DNA of 64,000 nucleotides from Chloroflexota bacterium (GCA_013388855.1 JACAEM010000001.1:57543-121542), one strand, 5' to 3'. Counted from the stretch's first letter, positions 25,972 through 34,563 are shown. Notes: generated by a model from the letters alone, not told the origin. A program made the numbers and translations.

Positions 25972-26595
25972 ATGACCACTTTATATGGACCGATCCTTAT
26001 TGTCGAAGATGTCCCGAATGTCCTTGAACTGTTGGAGGTCACACTGCGGTTCAAAGGCTATGCGGTGCTTACGGCGCGCAACGGCGAGGAGGCGCTCGAA
26101 GTCGTTGCCAGACAAAAACCTGTGCTGATCATTACAGATATCCTGATGCCCAAACTGGATGGTTATGCCTTCGTTCAAAAGCTGAGGCTTAATCCCGAAA
26201 CGCGCGCCATCCCTGTGGTATTTCTTTCCGCCACGTATGTCACCCCTGAAGACAAGGATTTTGCATTGAGTTTGGGTGCGGCGCGTTTCATGGAAAAGCC
26301 GATCGATACCGAGGATTTCCTGCTCACCGTGGCAGAATTGGTGACTCAGCAGCCTTTCACCCAACCCCATCCCCTGGATATGGAAAAATTCTATGACGGC
26401 TATCGCACGCGCCTCGAGAATAAATTGCGTCATAAAAATACGCAGATCGCGCGTGCCGAGCGGTTGTTGCCCACGCTCCCACCCGACCAGAAACCTGCGT
26501 TCGAGGCCCTGCTCCAGCAATCTGTGCGCGACCGCGACGAGATCCAGACCGAGTTGTACGACATTTATAAGACCCTCGACGAACTGAAAAAATAA
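25972..26595 (+). CDS. Response regulator receiver protein
   Basis: A 207-residue CheY-like protein. Residues 6-125 are an intact receiver (acidic pair in LIVEDVPN, phosphoacceptor in LIITDILMPKLDG, Ser in VVFLSATYV, Lys in FMEKPID). The C-terminal 80 residues are helical and charged (YRTRLENKLRHKNTQIARAERL) with no DNA-binding or enzyme motif, so it may act through protein contacts. A promoter TTGTTA (25937-25942), 17-base spacer and TAAAAT (25960-25965) ends 6 bases before the ATG: leaderless. Confidence 0.88.
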   Translation: MTTLYGPILIVEDVPNVLELLEVTLRFKGYAVLTARNGEEALEVVARQKPVLIITDILMPKLDGYAFVQKLRLNPETRAIPVVFLSATYVTPEDKDFALSLGAARFMEKPIDTEDFLLTVAELVTQQPFTQPHPLDMEKFYDGYRTRLENKLRHKNTQIARAERLLPTLPPDQKPAFEALLQQSVRDRDEIQTELYDIYKTLDELKK

Positions 26596-26650
26596 ACATT
26601 TTGTTCAGCGATAGGTCAATTTCCCATCGTTGATTCTTAAGGGATTAAGC

Positions 26651-27427
26651 ATGCAACCTACCTTGGCTTATATTGAGAACTTGGCGCGCCAAGCAGGCGC
26701 GATTCTCCGGGATGGGTATAACAAGGAGCATCAGGTGAACTACAAGGGCGTGATCGACCTCGTCACAGAAACGGATCACCAATCTGAAGCATACCTGCTG
26801 GGCGAGGTGCGGAGGGATTTTCCCGGGCACCATATCTTTTCCGAAGAGAGTGGGGTTATTCAGGGTAGCAACGAATATATCTGGTATATTGACCCGCTGG
26901 ATGGGACGGTGAATTATGCTCACCATATCCCCATCTTTTGCGTTTCGATTGCCTACGCCTCGGGCGGGAGGACCAGCCTGGGTGCCGTTTACGATCCGCT
27001 TCGTGACGAGATGTTCATTGCCGAGCGCGGCAGGGGCGCGTATCTCAATGGACGCCGGCTGCAGGTATCATCCGCCACGGAGTTGCAGAAAAGTCTGCTT
27101 GTAACAGGATTCCCATACGATGCATGGAACACGCCCCAGGACAATTTTGCCAACTTCGTTAAATTCGGAAAGCTGACGCAGGGAGTGCGGCGACTGGGTT
27201 CCGCCGCGCTTGACCTGTGTTACGTGGGCGCCGGTCGTTTCGATGGTTTCTGGGAACTGGCGCTCAAGCCTTGGGATGTCGCGGCAGGTGGTCTGGTCTG
27301 TGAGGAGGCGGGAGCGCTTGTCACAAGCGTGGATGGCGGTCCCGATTACATATCCCCGCCGCAATCAGTACTCGCCGCGACGCCCGGCATCCATGCCCAC
27401 ATGTTGGAACAATTGAGAAATCCGTAA
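26651..27427 (+). CDS. Inositol-1-monophosphatase family protein
   Basis: Mg-dependent sugar/inositol phosphatase of 258 residues. The metal-binding motifs are complete: DLVTETDHQSE, FSEESG (the conserved Glu), WYIDPLDGTVNYAHHIPIF and the second motif WDVAAGGLVCEEAGA. Members act on inositol-1-phosphate, fructose-1,6-bisphosphate or related compounds; the substrate is not decided here. I start at ATG 26651 after TTAAGGGATTAAGC; a TTG at 26630 in frame is less likely. Confidence 0.9.
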   Translation: MQPTLAYIENLARQAGAILRDGYNKEHQVNYKGVIDLVTETDHQSEAYLLGEVRRDFPGHHIFSEESGVIQGSNEYIWYIDPLDGTVNYAHHIPIFCVSIAYASGGRTSLGAVYDPLRDEMFIAERGRGAYLNGRRLQVSSATELQKSLLVTGFPYDAWNTPQDNFANFVKFGKLTQGVRRLGSAALDLCYVGAGRFDGFWELALKPWDVAAGGLVCEEAGALVTSVDGGPDYISPPQSVLAATPGIHAHMLEQLRNP

Positions 27428-27514
27428 CGGAGTGCAGGCGCCTCCGACGGATCCGGAAACGCAAAACGACGAAACCCTATGGAATACGTACAATAGGAAA
27501 GAGTTCGTCTGAAG

Positions 27515-30500
27515 ATGCCTCTATCCATCCCGATCAGCAAAACCAAGATTATCGTCCCCAATCGTCGCGACGAATTGCTCTCCCGCCCTCGGCTGTTGGA
27601 GAGCTTAAAAGGTTTGCTCGACAACAAACTCATCCTGCTCTCCGCCCCGGCGGGATACGGCAAGACTTCCCTGCTGATCGACCTGGCACATCATGTCAAG
27701 TTGCCGGTCTGCTGGCTTTCACTCGACCTGCTTGACCGCGACCCTCAAAGATTCATTGCGTATTTGATCGCATCGCTGGCAGAACGTTTCCCGGGGGTTG
27801 GCGAAATGTCGCGTCTCCAATTGAACCAACTTAGGTCGATGGAGCAGGATGCGGAAGCGCTTTTGGTCACGTTGACCAACGAGTTGTACGAAAAAACAGA
27901 AAATGATTTCCTCCTGATCATCGATGATTACCATCTCGTGGATGATGTGCCAGTCATTTCCGCCCTGCTCAACCGGTTCCTCGAATTGGTGCTCGAAAAC
28001 TGTCATGTCGTTCTCTCCTCGCGCACCCTCCCCGCGCTGGATGATGTGACCCTTATGGTTGCACGCGAACAGGTTGCCGGTCTCAGCCAGGATGAACTGG
28101 CTTTCGTGCCGCGCGAAGTCCAGGCATTATATGCCCAGAACTTTCACCAGCATCTCTCGGAGGATACCGCCAGCCAGATCGTGGAACAGACGCGCGGCTG
28201 GATTACCGGCATGTTGCTTTCCAACCTGTCGGGGGGGACGCGGATCTCGGGCGTAAATACGTTTGCCTATCTTGGCAACCAGGTGCTGGACCAGCAGCCG
28301 GAGTACGTGCGCGAATTCCTCCTGCGGACCTCCCTACCGGAGGAGTTCAATGCGGAATTCTGCGAAATCGTCCTGTCACCGCTTCACTCTGGACCTCAAA
28401 ATTGGTCCGAACTCATGGGCTTGATCCTCGAGAAAAATCTTTTCGTCCTCCCGCTCGAGGATGGTCGCTGGCTTCGGTATCATCCATTATTTCGTGAATT
28501 TCTCCAGACGCGCCTCAAGAGAGAACGCCCTCAGGAGGTGCAACCCATCCTGGAACGAATGGTCAAAGCCTATGAAAAAGCCGGTGAGTGGGAGAAAGCC
28601 TATTTCACCTGCAGACAATTGAATGACATCGATGCGCTGGCGGGCGTGATCGAACGAGCAGGCACCCCCATGCTGTTGAGTGCGCTTGTCACACTGGAGG
28701 GATGGATCAACAGCCTGCCGCCGGCAATCGTCCGCTCCCGGCCGGGATTGATTTCTTTGCGAGGACCCATCCTGGCAATGAAGGGTAATCTGTCGGAATC
28801 CAAGGAATTGCTCGACAAAGCCGTTGATATTTATCGAAAGGAGGATAATATCCCCGGTTTAATTGTCGCATTGATTCGTCGTGCCAATACTCTCCGTTTA
28901 TCCGGGAATTACTCAGCCTCTCTTGATGATGTAAATGAAGCCTTGAGGTTATCGGAAATGGAATCCGCATTTCAAATATTTTACGCGGAGAGCCTGCGGC
29001 TCAAGGGGTTGAATCACTACAGGCTAGGAGAGTCGAAACAAGCGGTTGAATCCTTGGAGCATTCGTTATCGTTGTTTATTGCTTTAAAGGAGACAGCAAG
29101 GATTCCAACGTTATTAATGGAAACCGGAATGGTACATGCAGCGATTGGGGATATTGAAACCGCCAAGCGCTCATATCATGAGGCGCTGAGCATAAAAAAG
29201 ACGGAAGGCGATCTATATGCGCAGTCTGAAATTATGAATAACCTCGGAGTCCTCTATCACCAATTGGGAGAATATGAACTTGCCTCTGAAATGTTCGAAA
29301 ACGGACTTGCCTGCGCCCGCAAAAGCCGAAATCAACGAGCCGAATCCTTGATCTTGACCGGTTTGGGGGATTTATATGGTGAGGTGGAGGAGTTCGAGGT
29401 AGCGCTGGAAGCATATCAACAGGCGGAAGTAGTAGCCAGTGGACTTCAGGGGTTCTTTATATCGAATTATCTGATTGTTGCCCGTGCCGGACTGGCTCTT
29501 TCGCAAGGGGATATTGAAAAAGCCGGTCAAATCATTAAGACTTTCAGAAAAAAGATGAAGGCAAGCCAATCGGCTTACGAACGGGGTCTTTGGAACCTGA
29601 TTGAGGGAAGGTTCCATATACTCAAGGTTGAACCTAGAAAAGCAATACCGCTTTTGAAGGAATGCAAGGCCTTTTTCACCCAGGATGGACGGGATACCGA
29701 AACATTATGGAGTGTGATCTGGCTCGCGGCGGCTTATGAACAGATGGGACAAAGGAACGAAGCGCGTGCCGAGATCCAGAGCCTGTTATCGGCAAGTGCA
29801 GCTCCCAACCATGCCCTGCTTGTGACTATTCGTCAGGCAAGTCCCTGTTTGAAAGATATGCAGACTGACGTGCAGATCGGGCGTCTGTTGGGTGGATTTC
29901 TGGAAAAGTCCCAGCGTTTGAGCATGAAATTGCCATCGATTCGCAGAACATTGCGCCGTTATGCTCATTCCATCCAGATGCCTCCGGCAAGTCTGACGAT
30001 ACGTGCCTTTGGTCGTCCCGAAGTCAGTGTCAACGGCAGGGTAATTACAATGTCCGATTGGCGGACCCAGTCTGTGCGCGACTTGTTCTTCTTTTTTTTG
30101 CTCAGGCAAGATATGGTCACAAAGGAACAGGTGGGGGCAAATCTTTGGCCAGAAACCGATGACCCTCAAATGCTAAAAGCACGTTTTAAGAACGAGATCT
30201 ACCGTCTGCGGCGCGCGGCCGGTAAGAATGTGATCGTTTTTGAAGAGGAATATTACTGTTTCAATCGGGCGCTAGACTATGAGTATGATGTCGAAGCGTT
30301 TGATTCCCACGTGTTACGCGCCCACAAATCGGAAGATAAGAACGATCGGATTGCCCATCTGCAAAAAGCTGTGGATCTGGTTCACGGTCCCTTTCTTATG
30401 GAGGTGGATGGTCTTTGGGCAGCCCCTGAACGAGAAAGGCTGGATCAATCTCATAATTTGGTACTCGAAGAGCTGGCCCAGCTATACCTGGATACCAACC

Positions 30501-30712
30501 AGTTGGACCGTTGCCTCCTGATCTGTCAGACGGCTCTCGAGAAAGACCGATTTCGTGAGGTAATCTACCAACTGGAAATGCGGGCATATGCAGCACTTGG
30601 GGACCGCGCCTCCATTGCACGCCGATATCAAGCCTGCAAAGCGGCTTTGGACGAGCTTGGATTGACCCCTTCCGATGAAACAGAGCTAACCTATCGGGAA
30701 CTCACCCGATAG
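27515..30712 (+). CDS. MalT-like ATPase/TPR transcriptional activator with C-terminal BTAD
   Basis: A 1065-residue regulator. Residues 8-350 are a MalT/STAND-like ATPase (P-loop LLSAPAGYGKTSLL at 42-55, Walker B FLLIIDDYHLVDD). About 350-800 are TPR-type helical repeats (pairs such as SEIMNNLGVLYHQLGEYELASEMF). From about 827 comes an OmpR-like winged helix (LTIRAFGRPEVSVNG, WRTQSVRDLFFFFLL, LWPETDDPQMLKARFKNEIYRLRR) followed by a bacterial transcriptional activation domain (DVEAFDSHVLRA through GLTPSDETELTYREL). This is the SARP-type DNA-binding module at the end of a signal-sensing ATPase. Its likely target is the tandem repeat 20 bases downstream of its own stop. Confidence 0.9.
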   Translation: MPLSIPISKTKIIVPNRRDELLSRPRLLESLKGLLDNKLILLSAPAGYGKTSLLIDLAHHVKLPVCWLSLDLLDRDPQRFIAYLIASLAERFPGVGEMSRLQLNQLRSMEQDAEALLVTLTNELYEKTENDFLLIIDDYHLVDDVPVISALLNRFLELVLENCHVVLSSRTLPALDDVTLMVAREQVAGLSQDELAFVPREVQALYAQNFHQHLSEDTASQIVEQTRGWITGMLLSNLSGGTRISGVNTFAYLGNQVLDQQPEYVREFLLRTSLPEEFNAEFCEIVLSPLHSGPQNWSELMGLILEKNLFVLPLEDGRWLRYHPLFREFLQTRLKRERPQEVQPILERMVKAYEKAGEWEKAYFTCRQLNDIDALAGVIERAGTPMLLSALVTLEGWINSLPPAIVRSRPGLISLRGPILAMKGNLSESKELLDKAVDIYRKEDNIPGLIVALIRRANTLRLSGNYSASLDDVNEALRLSEMESAFQIFYAESLRLKGLNHYRLGESKQAVESLEHSLSLFIALKETARIPTLLMETGMVHAAIGDIETAKRSYHEALSIKKTEGDLYAQSEIMNNLGVLYHQLGEYELASEMFENGLACARKSRNQRAESLILTGLGDLYGEVEEFEVALEAYQQAEVVASGLQGFFISNYLIVARAGLALSQGDIEKAGQIIKTFRKKMKASQSAYERGLWNLIEGRFHILKVEPRKAIPLLKECKAFFTQDGRDTETLWSVIWLAAAYEQMGQRNEARAEIQSLLSASAAPNHALLVTIRQASPCLKDMQTDVQIGRLLGGFLEKSQRLSMKLPSIRRTLRRYAHSIQMPPASLTIRAFGRPEVSVNGRVITMSDWRTQSVRDLFFFFLLRQDMVTKEQVGANLWPETDDPQMLKARFKNEIYRLRRAAGKNVIVFEEEYYCFNRALDYEYDVEAFDSHVLRAHKSEDKNDRIAHLQKAVDLVHGPFLMEVDGLWAAPERERLDQSHNLVLEELAQLYLDTNQLDRCLLICQTALEKDRFREVIYQLEMRAYAALGDRASIARRYQACKAALDELGLTPSDETELTYRELTR

Positions 30713-30731
30713 GGCGGGAAAAAAGAGAAAA

Positions 30732-30769
30732 TTTTGCATCCTGTTTTGCATCCTGGGGGGATGTATTAT
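30732..30769 (+). promoter_or_regulatory. Tandem 12-bp repeat and -10 box: putative BTAD-regulator operator/promoter
   Basis: Two perfect adjoining copies of TTTTGCATCCTG (30732-30743, 30744-30755) replace a -35 element, and end exactly 8 bases before TATTAT (30764-30769). SARP-family activators bind direct repeats of about one helical turn placed 8 bp before the -10, so this fits the regulator encoded immediately upstream. It should drive the 46- and 92-residue genes. Confidence 0.65.
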
Positions 30770-30803
30770 TGGGCATATCAAACCAAGAAAGAGGTATTGC
30801 CCA

Positions 30804-30944
30804 ATGAAAAACACATTTGCCCATCTTCAGCTTCTGGTCGCCAAGATTGACCGCCGTTACATTCAATTCGCCTATTTTGCCTTTATCTTGGCAGGGCTTG
30901 TTCTTACCAAGGCACCCTCAGATGGTGGTGGTGGCCCATTCTAG
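30804..30944 (+). CDS. 46-residue membrane peptide ending in a Gly-rich tail
   Basis: A short gene supported by a strong promoter context, AAAGAGGT 7 bases before the ATG, and its place in a small operon. The product has a basic helix (MKNTFAHLQLLVAKIDRRY), one transmembrane or signal helix (IQFAYFAFILAGLVLT) and the tail KAPSDGGGGPF. It could be a secreted peptide (signal-like core then short tail), a membrane micropeptide, or a peptide precursor. I recognise no family. The dinucleotide use is like its neighbours. Confidence 0.6.
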   Translation: MKNTFAHLQLLVAKIDRRYIQFAYFAFILAGLVLTKAPSDGGGGPF

Positions 30945-30966
30945 TTGCTCGGAACAGGAGAGAATC

Positions 30967-31245
30967 ATGACGATGCTCACATTGGAAGCCTACCCTGCCC
31001 CTTCCTTTAGTTATCGGAGCGTACCTGCGGAGAAAAGTGGTCTGCACCGTTTGTTTGCCGCTGCAATCGTCAGCGACCAATTCCGCAAGACCCTGCTTCG
31101 TGAACCTGAGAGGGCACTGGCAACCGGATATTTGGGACAGACCTTTGCTTTAACCGATCACGAAAGGTCGATCATCCAAAGCGTTCGTGCCGAAAACCTG
31201 ACCGATTTTGCCCAGAAAGTGAATCGCGCATTGAAGAAGGCTTGA
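30967..31245 (+). CDS. Small protein, possibly related to NHLP-type leader proteins
   Basis: A 92-residue protein beginning at ATG 30967 behind AACAGGAGAGAATC. The centre (LFAAAIVSDQFRKTLLREPERALATGY, then LTDHERSIIQSV) has the layout of the nitrile-hydratase-like leader clan used as RiPP precursors or of small proteins derived from it: a 'not-yet-processed' helix, D/E-P-x-x-A-L, then L-T-x-x-E-R. There is no core region after the helices, and no RiPP modification enzyme in the window, so it is probably a stand-alone member. It follows the 46-residue gene by 22 bases and likely shares its promoter. Confidence 0.6.
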   Translation: MTMLTLEAYPAPSFSYRSVPAEKSGLHRLFAAAIVSDQFRKTLLREPERALATGYLGQTFALTDHERSIIQSVRAENLTDFAQKVNRALKKA

Positions 31246-31276
31246 TATTTACGTCACAGGTGCATAAATTTGAATA

Positions 31277-31353
31277 GACCTCTCCTGCAAAAGCAACTGC
31301 GCTGTTAGAAACTTGCGCCTGCAATGCACAAAATAATTCGTGCATGAGAGGTC
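31277..31353 (+). other. Structured-looking leader ahead of the HD-GYP gene
   Basis: GACCTCTC (31277-31284) and GAGAGGTC (31346-31353) are exact complements 61 bases apart and enclose smaller pairings, including TGCAC...GTGCA near 31325-31344. A further hairpin (GGGGACGCAGTG with CACTGCGCCCC, about 31392-31422) follows. It may be a structured 5' untranslated region or end of the previous mRNA. It does not match the c-di-GMP-I riboswitch consensus by eye. Confidence 0.35.
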
Positions 31354-31446
31354 ATACACAAGATGTCATATCGGATGACGCGGCGGAGTTGGGGACGCAG
31401 TGAGTAGGGGATCACTGCGCCCCGCGTCTGTTCTTATTTGTTGAAG

Positions 31447-32922
31447 ATGAAAAAAACATTGTTGAATCTGTCGGAGTCTGATATTGAGCTTGATGTCACA
31501 TTTCAAGCTTTTACTGATTTAAATTTCATCCTCAACACCGACGGGAAAATCATCGACTACGCCTCAAGACCATTCCTGTCCCATATACTTCCTGAAAAAG
31601 TGGTCGACCAAAAGATTCAGGATTTACTGCCTCCTCACCTGACGGAAAAAATCAATAATGCCTTGCTCTCGGCGCAACAGACCGGATATGTGAACACCCT
31701 AGAATATAACCTGTCCATATCCGGGCAGGAATTTTGGTTCGACGCGCGCCTGGTCCCCATTTCAGACACAAAGATGATATTCACTGCGCGCGATGTCACC
31801 AAATGCAAAGAAACCGAGAACAGGTTGAAGCGGCAGATGCGCCAACTTTCCGCGCTTCGCTCGATTGACCTGGCCATCGCCTCCGGGCTGGATTTGACCC
31901 TGCTCCTTTCCCTGATGCTTGATCAAGTGTCCGGGTTGTTGCAGATCGACGCGGCTTCCGTCCTCCTTTGGAATCCAAAAACAAACCTGCTCGAATTCAC
32001 GGCTGATAGAGGGTTTCGGTCGAAAAGCCTTCAATACACCCGCCTGAAACTGGGAGAGGGATACGCGGGTCGCGTGGCTTTGCATCGAAAGATGCTCAGC
32101 ATCCCCGATCTTAGAGACAACCATGGAGAATTCGATCGTTCTCCTTTGTTCCATAACGAGGGATTTGTCACCTACTATGGCGTACCGTTGATGGCAAAAG
32201 GACGCGTACTCGGCGTCCTCGAATTGTTTCATCGTTCACTCCTGCACCCGGATGCAGACTGGCTGGATTTCCTTGGCATGATCGCGGGGCAGGCGGCGAT
32301 TGCCATCGACAATGCCATGTTGTTCAAGGAAGTGCAAAGGTCAAACTTCGAATTGAGCCTGGCATATGATGCTACGATCGAGGGGTTATCGCGTGCGTTG
32401 GATCTGCGGGATCGGGAGACGGAGGAACATACCAAGCGCGTCACCGATACGACCGTAAAACTGGCAACCCGGCTTGGTGTGGACGCTTCAGAGATCGTTC
32501 ATATTCGTCGTGGGGCGATCCTGCATGATATTGGGAAGGTTGCCATTCCAGACCGGATCCTATTCAAACCCGGTCCGCTGGCAGACGATGAATGGAAGAT
32601 TATGCGTCGTCACCCCAGCATTGCTGTTGAATTGCTCTCTCCTGTAAGCTACCTGATCCCTGCCCTGGACATTCCTCACTGGCATCATGAAAAATGGGAC
32701 GGCACAGGGTATCCTGACCGCCTCGCGGGCGAGGAGATACCCTTCCCGGCACGGATGTTTGCCCTGGTCGATGTATATGATGCCTTGACCTCTGACCGCC
32801 CCTATCGCAGTGCCTGGTCGAAGAATGATACAATCCATTACATAAAAAGTCAGTCCGGCAAACATTTCGACCCCAGGCTCGTACCTGAATTCTTGGATTT
32901 GGTGAACGGAAATCATCATTGA
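31447..32922 (+). CDS. PAS-GAF-HD-GYP protein (putative c-di-GMP phosphodiesterase)
   Basis: A 491-residue signalling protein. Residues about 15-120 are a PAS-like sensor (FILNTDGKIIDYASRPF, ending RDVTKCKETE), about 140-290 a GAF domain (LDLTLLLSLMLDQVSGLLQID through AIAIDNAMLF), and about 310-480 an HD-GYP domain with RRGAILHDIGKVAIPD and HHEKWDGTGYPDRL. All HD-GYP metal and signature residues are present, so c-di-GMP hydrolysis to pGpG/GMP is likely. There is no transmembrane helix: it is a soluble sensor. I start at ATG 31447; TTG codons at 31438 and 31441 are weaker alternatives. Confidence 0.9.
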   Translation: MKKTLLNLSESDIELDVTFQAFTDLNFILNTDGKIIDYASRPFLSHILPEKVVDQKIQDLLPPHLTEKINNALLSAQQTGYVNTLEYNLSISGQEFWFDARLVPISDTKMIFTARDVTKCKETENRLKRQMRQLSALRSIDLAIASGLDLTLLLSLMLDQVSGLLQIDAASVLLWNPKTNLLEFTADRGFRSKSLQYTRLKLGEGYAGRVALHRKMLSIPDLRDNHGEFDRSPLFHNEGFVTYYGVPLMAKGRVLGVLELFHRSLLHPDADWLDFLGMIAGQAAIAIDNAMLFKEVQRSNFELSLAYDATIEGLSRALDLRDRETEEHTKRVTDTTVKLATRLGVDASEIVHIRRGAILHDIGKVAIPDRILFKPGPLADDEWKIMRRHPSIAVELLSPVSYLIPALDIPHWHHEKWDGTGYPDRLAGEEIPFPARMFALVDVYDALTSDRPYRSAWSKNDTIHYIKSQSGKHFDPRLVPEFLDLVNGNHH

Positions 32923-32931
32923 ATTCCGTTC

Positions 32932-32960
32932 TTGACCGGCTCCTGATTATGAATTAGAAT
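32932..32960 (+). promoter_or_regulatory. Promoter of tRNA-Arg
   Basis: TTGACC (32932-32937), 17-base spacer, TAGAAT (32955-32960). Same hexamers and spacing as the tRNA-Lys promoter at 34445. Confidence 0.75.
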
Positions 32961-33001
32961 CCCTGCCTGCCAATACTGGCACCGCACATCAGTGCGAGTA
33001 T

Positions 33002-33078
33002 GCCCTCGTAGCTCAGTGGATTAGAGCGCTTGCTTGCGGAGCAATAGGTCGCGTGTTCGAGTCGCGCCGAGGGCGCCA
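33002..33078 (+). tRNA. tRNA-Arg (anticodon GCG)
   Basis: Acceptor GCCCTCG/CGAGGGC, D stem GCTC/GAGC, anticodon loop TTGCGGA with GCG at 34-36, T arm GCGTG-TTCGAGT-CGCGC. The anticodon stem (CTTGC/GCAAT) has a C-T mismatch at its outer pair. The 3' CCA is encoded (33076-33078), unlike the nearby tRNA-Lys. Confidence 0.93.
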
Positions 33079-33084
33079 ATTGGA

Positions 33085-33108
33085 GGAGCGGTTTACCGCT
33101 CCTTTTTT
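33085..33108 (+). terminator. Intrinsic terminator after tRNA-Arg
   Basis: GGAGCGGT-TT-ACCGCTCC, then TTTTTT. Confidence 0.88.
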
Positions 33109-33166
33109 GTTCGCATTTCATGGCAAACGAGTTCCATAAAACATTCTCACAGTATGATTGGATAAC

Positions 33167-33970
33167 ATGACAAGACCACAGATTCTCCTGACAAATGACG
33201 ACGGGATTCGCTCCCCGGGACTCTGGTCCGCCGCCGCTTCTCTTTCAAACCTTGGGTTTGTCACCGTTACCGCGCCGCGTGATCAATCCTCGGGCGCGGG
33301 GCGTAGTTTGCCCAACACGTCAGATGGGATTATCCGTGAGGAACGGGTACAGGTCAACGGTCAGGAATGGAGCGTATTCGCCGTTGGTGGAAGTCCGGCT
33401 CAATCGGTCCTCCATGGCGTGTTGGAAGTCCTGAAGTTTAAACCTGATCTAGTTGTGTCGGGGATTAATTATGGAGAAAATGTCGCGTCCGGCGTGACGA
33501 TTTCGGGGACCGTGGGCGCGGCGATGGAAGCTGCCTCGCTGGGAATCCCTGCCATGGCGATTTCCCTGGAAACGGATTCGAAGTATCACCTCTCTTATTC
33601 CGGCGAGGTGAATTTTTCGACGGCAGCAGAGTTTGCCGCGCGGTTTGCGCGCATGTTGTTGGAGAAAAAATTCCCGCCAGATGTCCATCTCCTGAAAGTG
33701 GATGTGCCTTGGGACGCGACCGTGGATACCCCCTGGCAGATAACGCGTGTGTCCGCCCAGCGTTATTACGAGCCTTTGGCTCCCAACCGCAAATCGTGGA
33801 GCGAACCAGGCACAATTGGTTACCGCGAAGCGGGCAAGCTGGAAAATGAACCCGAAGACTCGGATGTGTACGTCCTGCGGAAGAAGCGTTGGGTATCCGT
33901 ATCCCCGCTCAGCCTCGACCTGACCTCCCGTGTGAGTTTTGAAGAACTCGAGCGGTTGATGAGGAATTAA
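33167..33970 (+). CDS. surE: 5'/3'-nucleotidase SurE
   Basis: Metal-dependent phosphatase of nucleoside monophosphates, linked to stationary-phase survival. The N-terminal ILLTNDDGIRSPG carries the paired Asp that bind the metal, followed by APRDQSSGAGRS and the GINYGENVASGVTISGTVGAAMEAASLG core. 267 residues from ATG 33167. A TATGAT box at 33153-33158 lies 8 bases before it, so the mRNA is probably leaderless; a TTG at 33158 overlaps that box and is unlikely to be the start. Confidence 0.93.
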   Translation: MTRPQILLTNDDGIRSPGLWSAAASLSNLGFVTVTAPRDQSSGAGRSLPNTSDGIIREERVQVNGQEWSVFAVGGSPAQSVLHGVLEVLKFKPDLVVSGINYGENVASGVTISGTVGAAMEAASLGIPAMAISLETDSKYHLSYSGEVNFSTAAEFAARFARMLLEKKFPPDVHLLKVDVPWDATVDTPWQITRVSAQRYYEPLAPNRKSWSEPGTIGYREAGKLENEPEDSDVYVLRKKRWVSVSPLSLDLTSRVSFEELERLMRN

Positions 33971-33973
33971 GCA

Positions 33974-34007
33974 AAAAAGGCGCGATACCTTTTTATCGCG
34001 CCTTTTT
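33974..34007. terminator. Bidirectional terminator between surE and trxA
   Basis: AAAAAGGCGCGATA-CCTTTT-TATCGCGCCTTTTT. A-tract and T-tract flank the GC stem, so it can serve both convergent genes. Confidence 0.9.
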
Positions 34008-34019
34008 GAGCAGAAACTT

Positions 34020-34346
34020 TCAGTTAAAGTGGGGGGACAGCCTTGCCGCCAGTTTTTCCTTGGGCAGGAAACCGGTCACACGTTCTTTAACCTCGCCGCC
34101 TTTTATGAAAAGCAGGGTAGGGATGCCCATCACGCCGTATTGCATCACGAGATTGGGATTTTCATCCGCGTCAATCTTCACGACCTTTACTCTGCCGTCC
34201 CACTCTCCAGCCAGTTGCTTGACAATCGGGTCGAGCATTTTACACGGCTGGCACCAAACCGCGCTGAAATCAACCAGCACCGGCTCGTTGGAATTCAACA
34301 CTTCGCTTTGAAAATTTCCTTCGTCAACATGTAATACATCAGCCAT
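34020..34346 (-). CDS. trxA: Thioredoxin
   Basis: A 108-residue thioredoxin with the redox motif WCQPCK near residue 28-33 (Gln replaces the usual Gly of WCGPCK), DFSAVWCQPC, cis-Pro in GIPTLLFIKGGE. It keeps cytoplasmic disulfides reduced. ATG 34346 is chosen because CTAGTGGAGGCTGCA precedes it; a GTG four codons upstream would swallow this ribosome site. The WCQPC variant may shift redox potential. Confidence 0.93.
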   Translation of the reverse strand: MADVLHVDEGNFQSEVLNSNEPVLVDFSAVWCQPCKMLDPIVKQLAGEWDGRVKVVKIDADENPNLVMQYGVMGIPTLLFIKGGEVKERVTGFLPKEKLAARLSPHFN

Positions 34347-34444
34347 TGCAGCCTCCACTAGAATGGATGTATTGTATCGCGGATGTCTTACGTTGGAGGA
34401 TTGTTAACCTTGTAGTCCTGTTGACAGGCAATCGGGGACTCACG

Positions 34445-34473
34445 TTGACGGTGCCTATTTCCCATGTTAGAAT
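34445..34473 (+). promoter_or_regulatory. Promoter of tRNA-Lys
   Basis: TTGACG (34445-34450), 17-base spacer, TAGAAT (34468-34473). Confidence 0.78.
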
Positions 34474-34491
34474 GCAGTCCGCTTTTGTGAT

Positions 34492-34563
34492 GGGCGCGTA
34501 GCTCAACGGCAGAGCAGCGGCCTTTTAAGCCGTTGGTTGAGAGTTCGAATCTCTCCGCGCTCA
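34492..34563 (+). tRNA. tRNA-Lys (anticodon TTT)
   Basis: Acceptor GGGCGCG/CGCGCTC with one G-T pair, D stem GCTC/GAGC, anticodon arm GCGGC-CTTTTAA-GCCGT with TTT at 34-36, T arm GAGAG-TTCGAAT-CTCTC. The 3' CCA is not encoded. Confidence 0.95.

Noticed and set aside
31260..31440. c-di-GMP riboswitch ahead of the HD-GYP gene
   Set aside because: No GNRA tetraloop/receptor and no conserved core consensus seen; only unspecific pairing.
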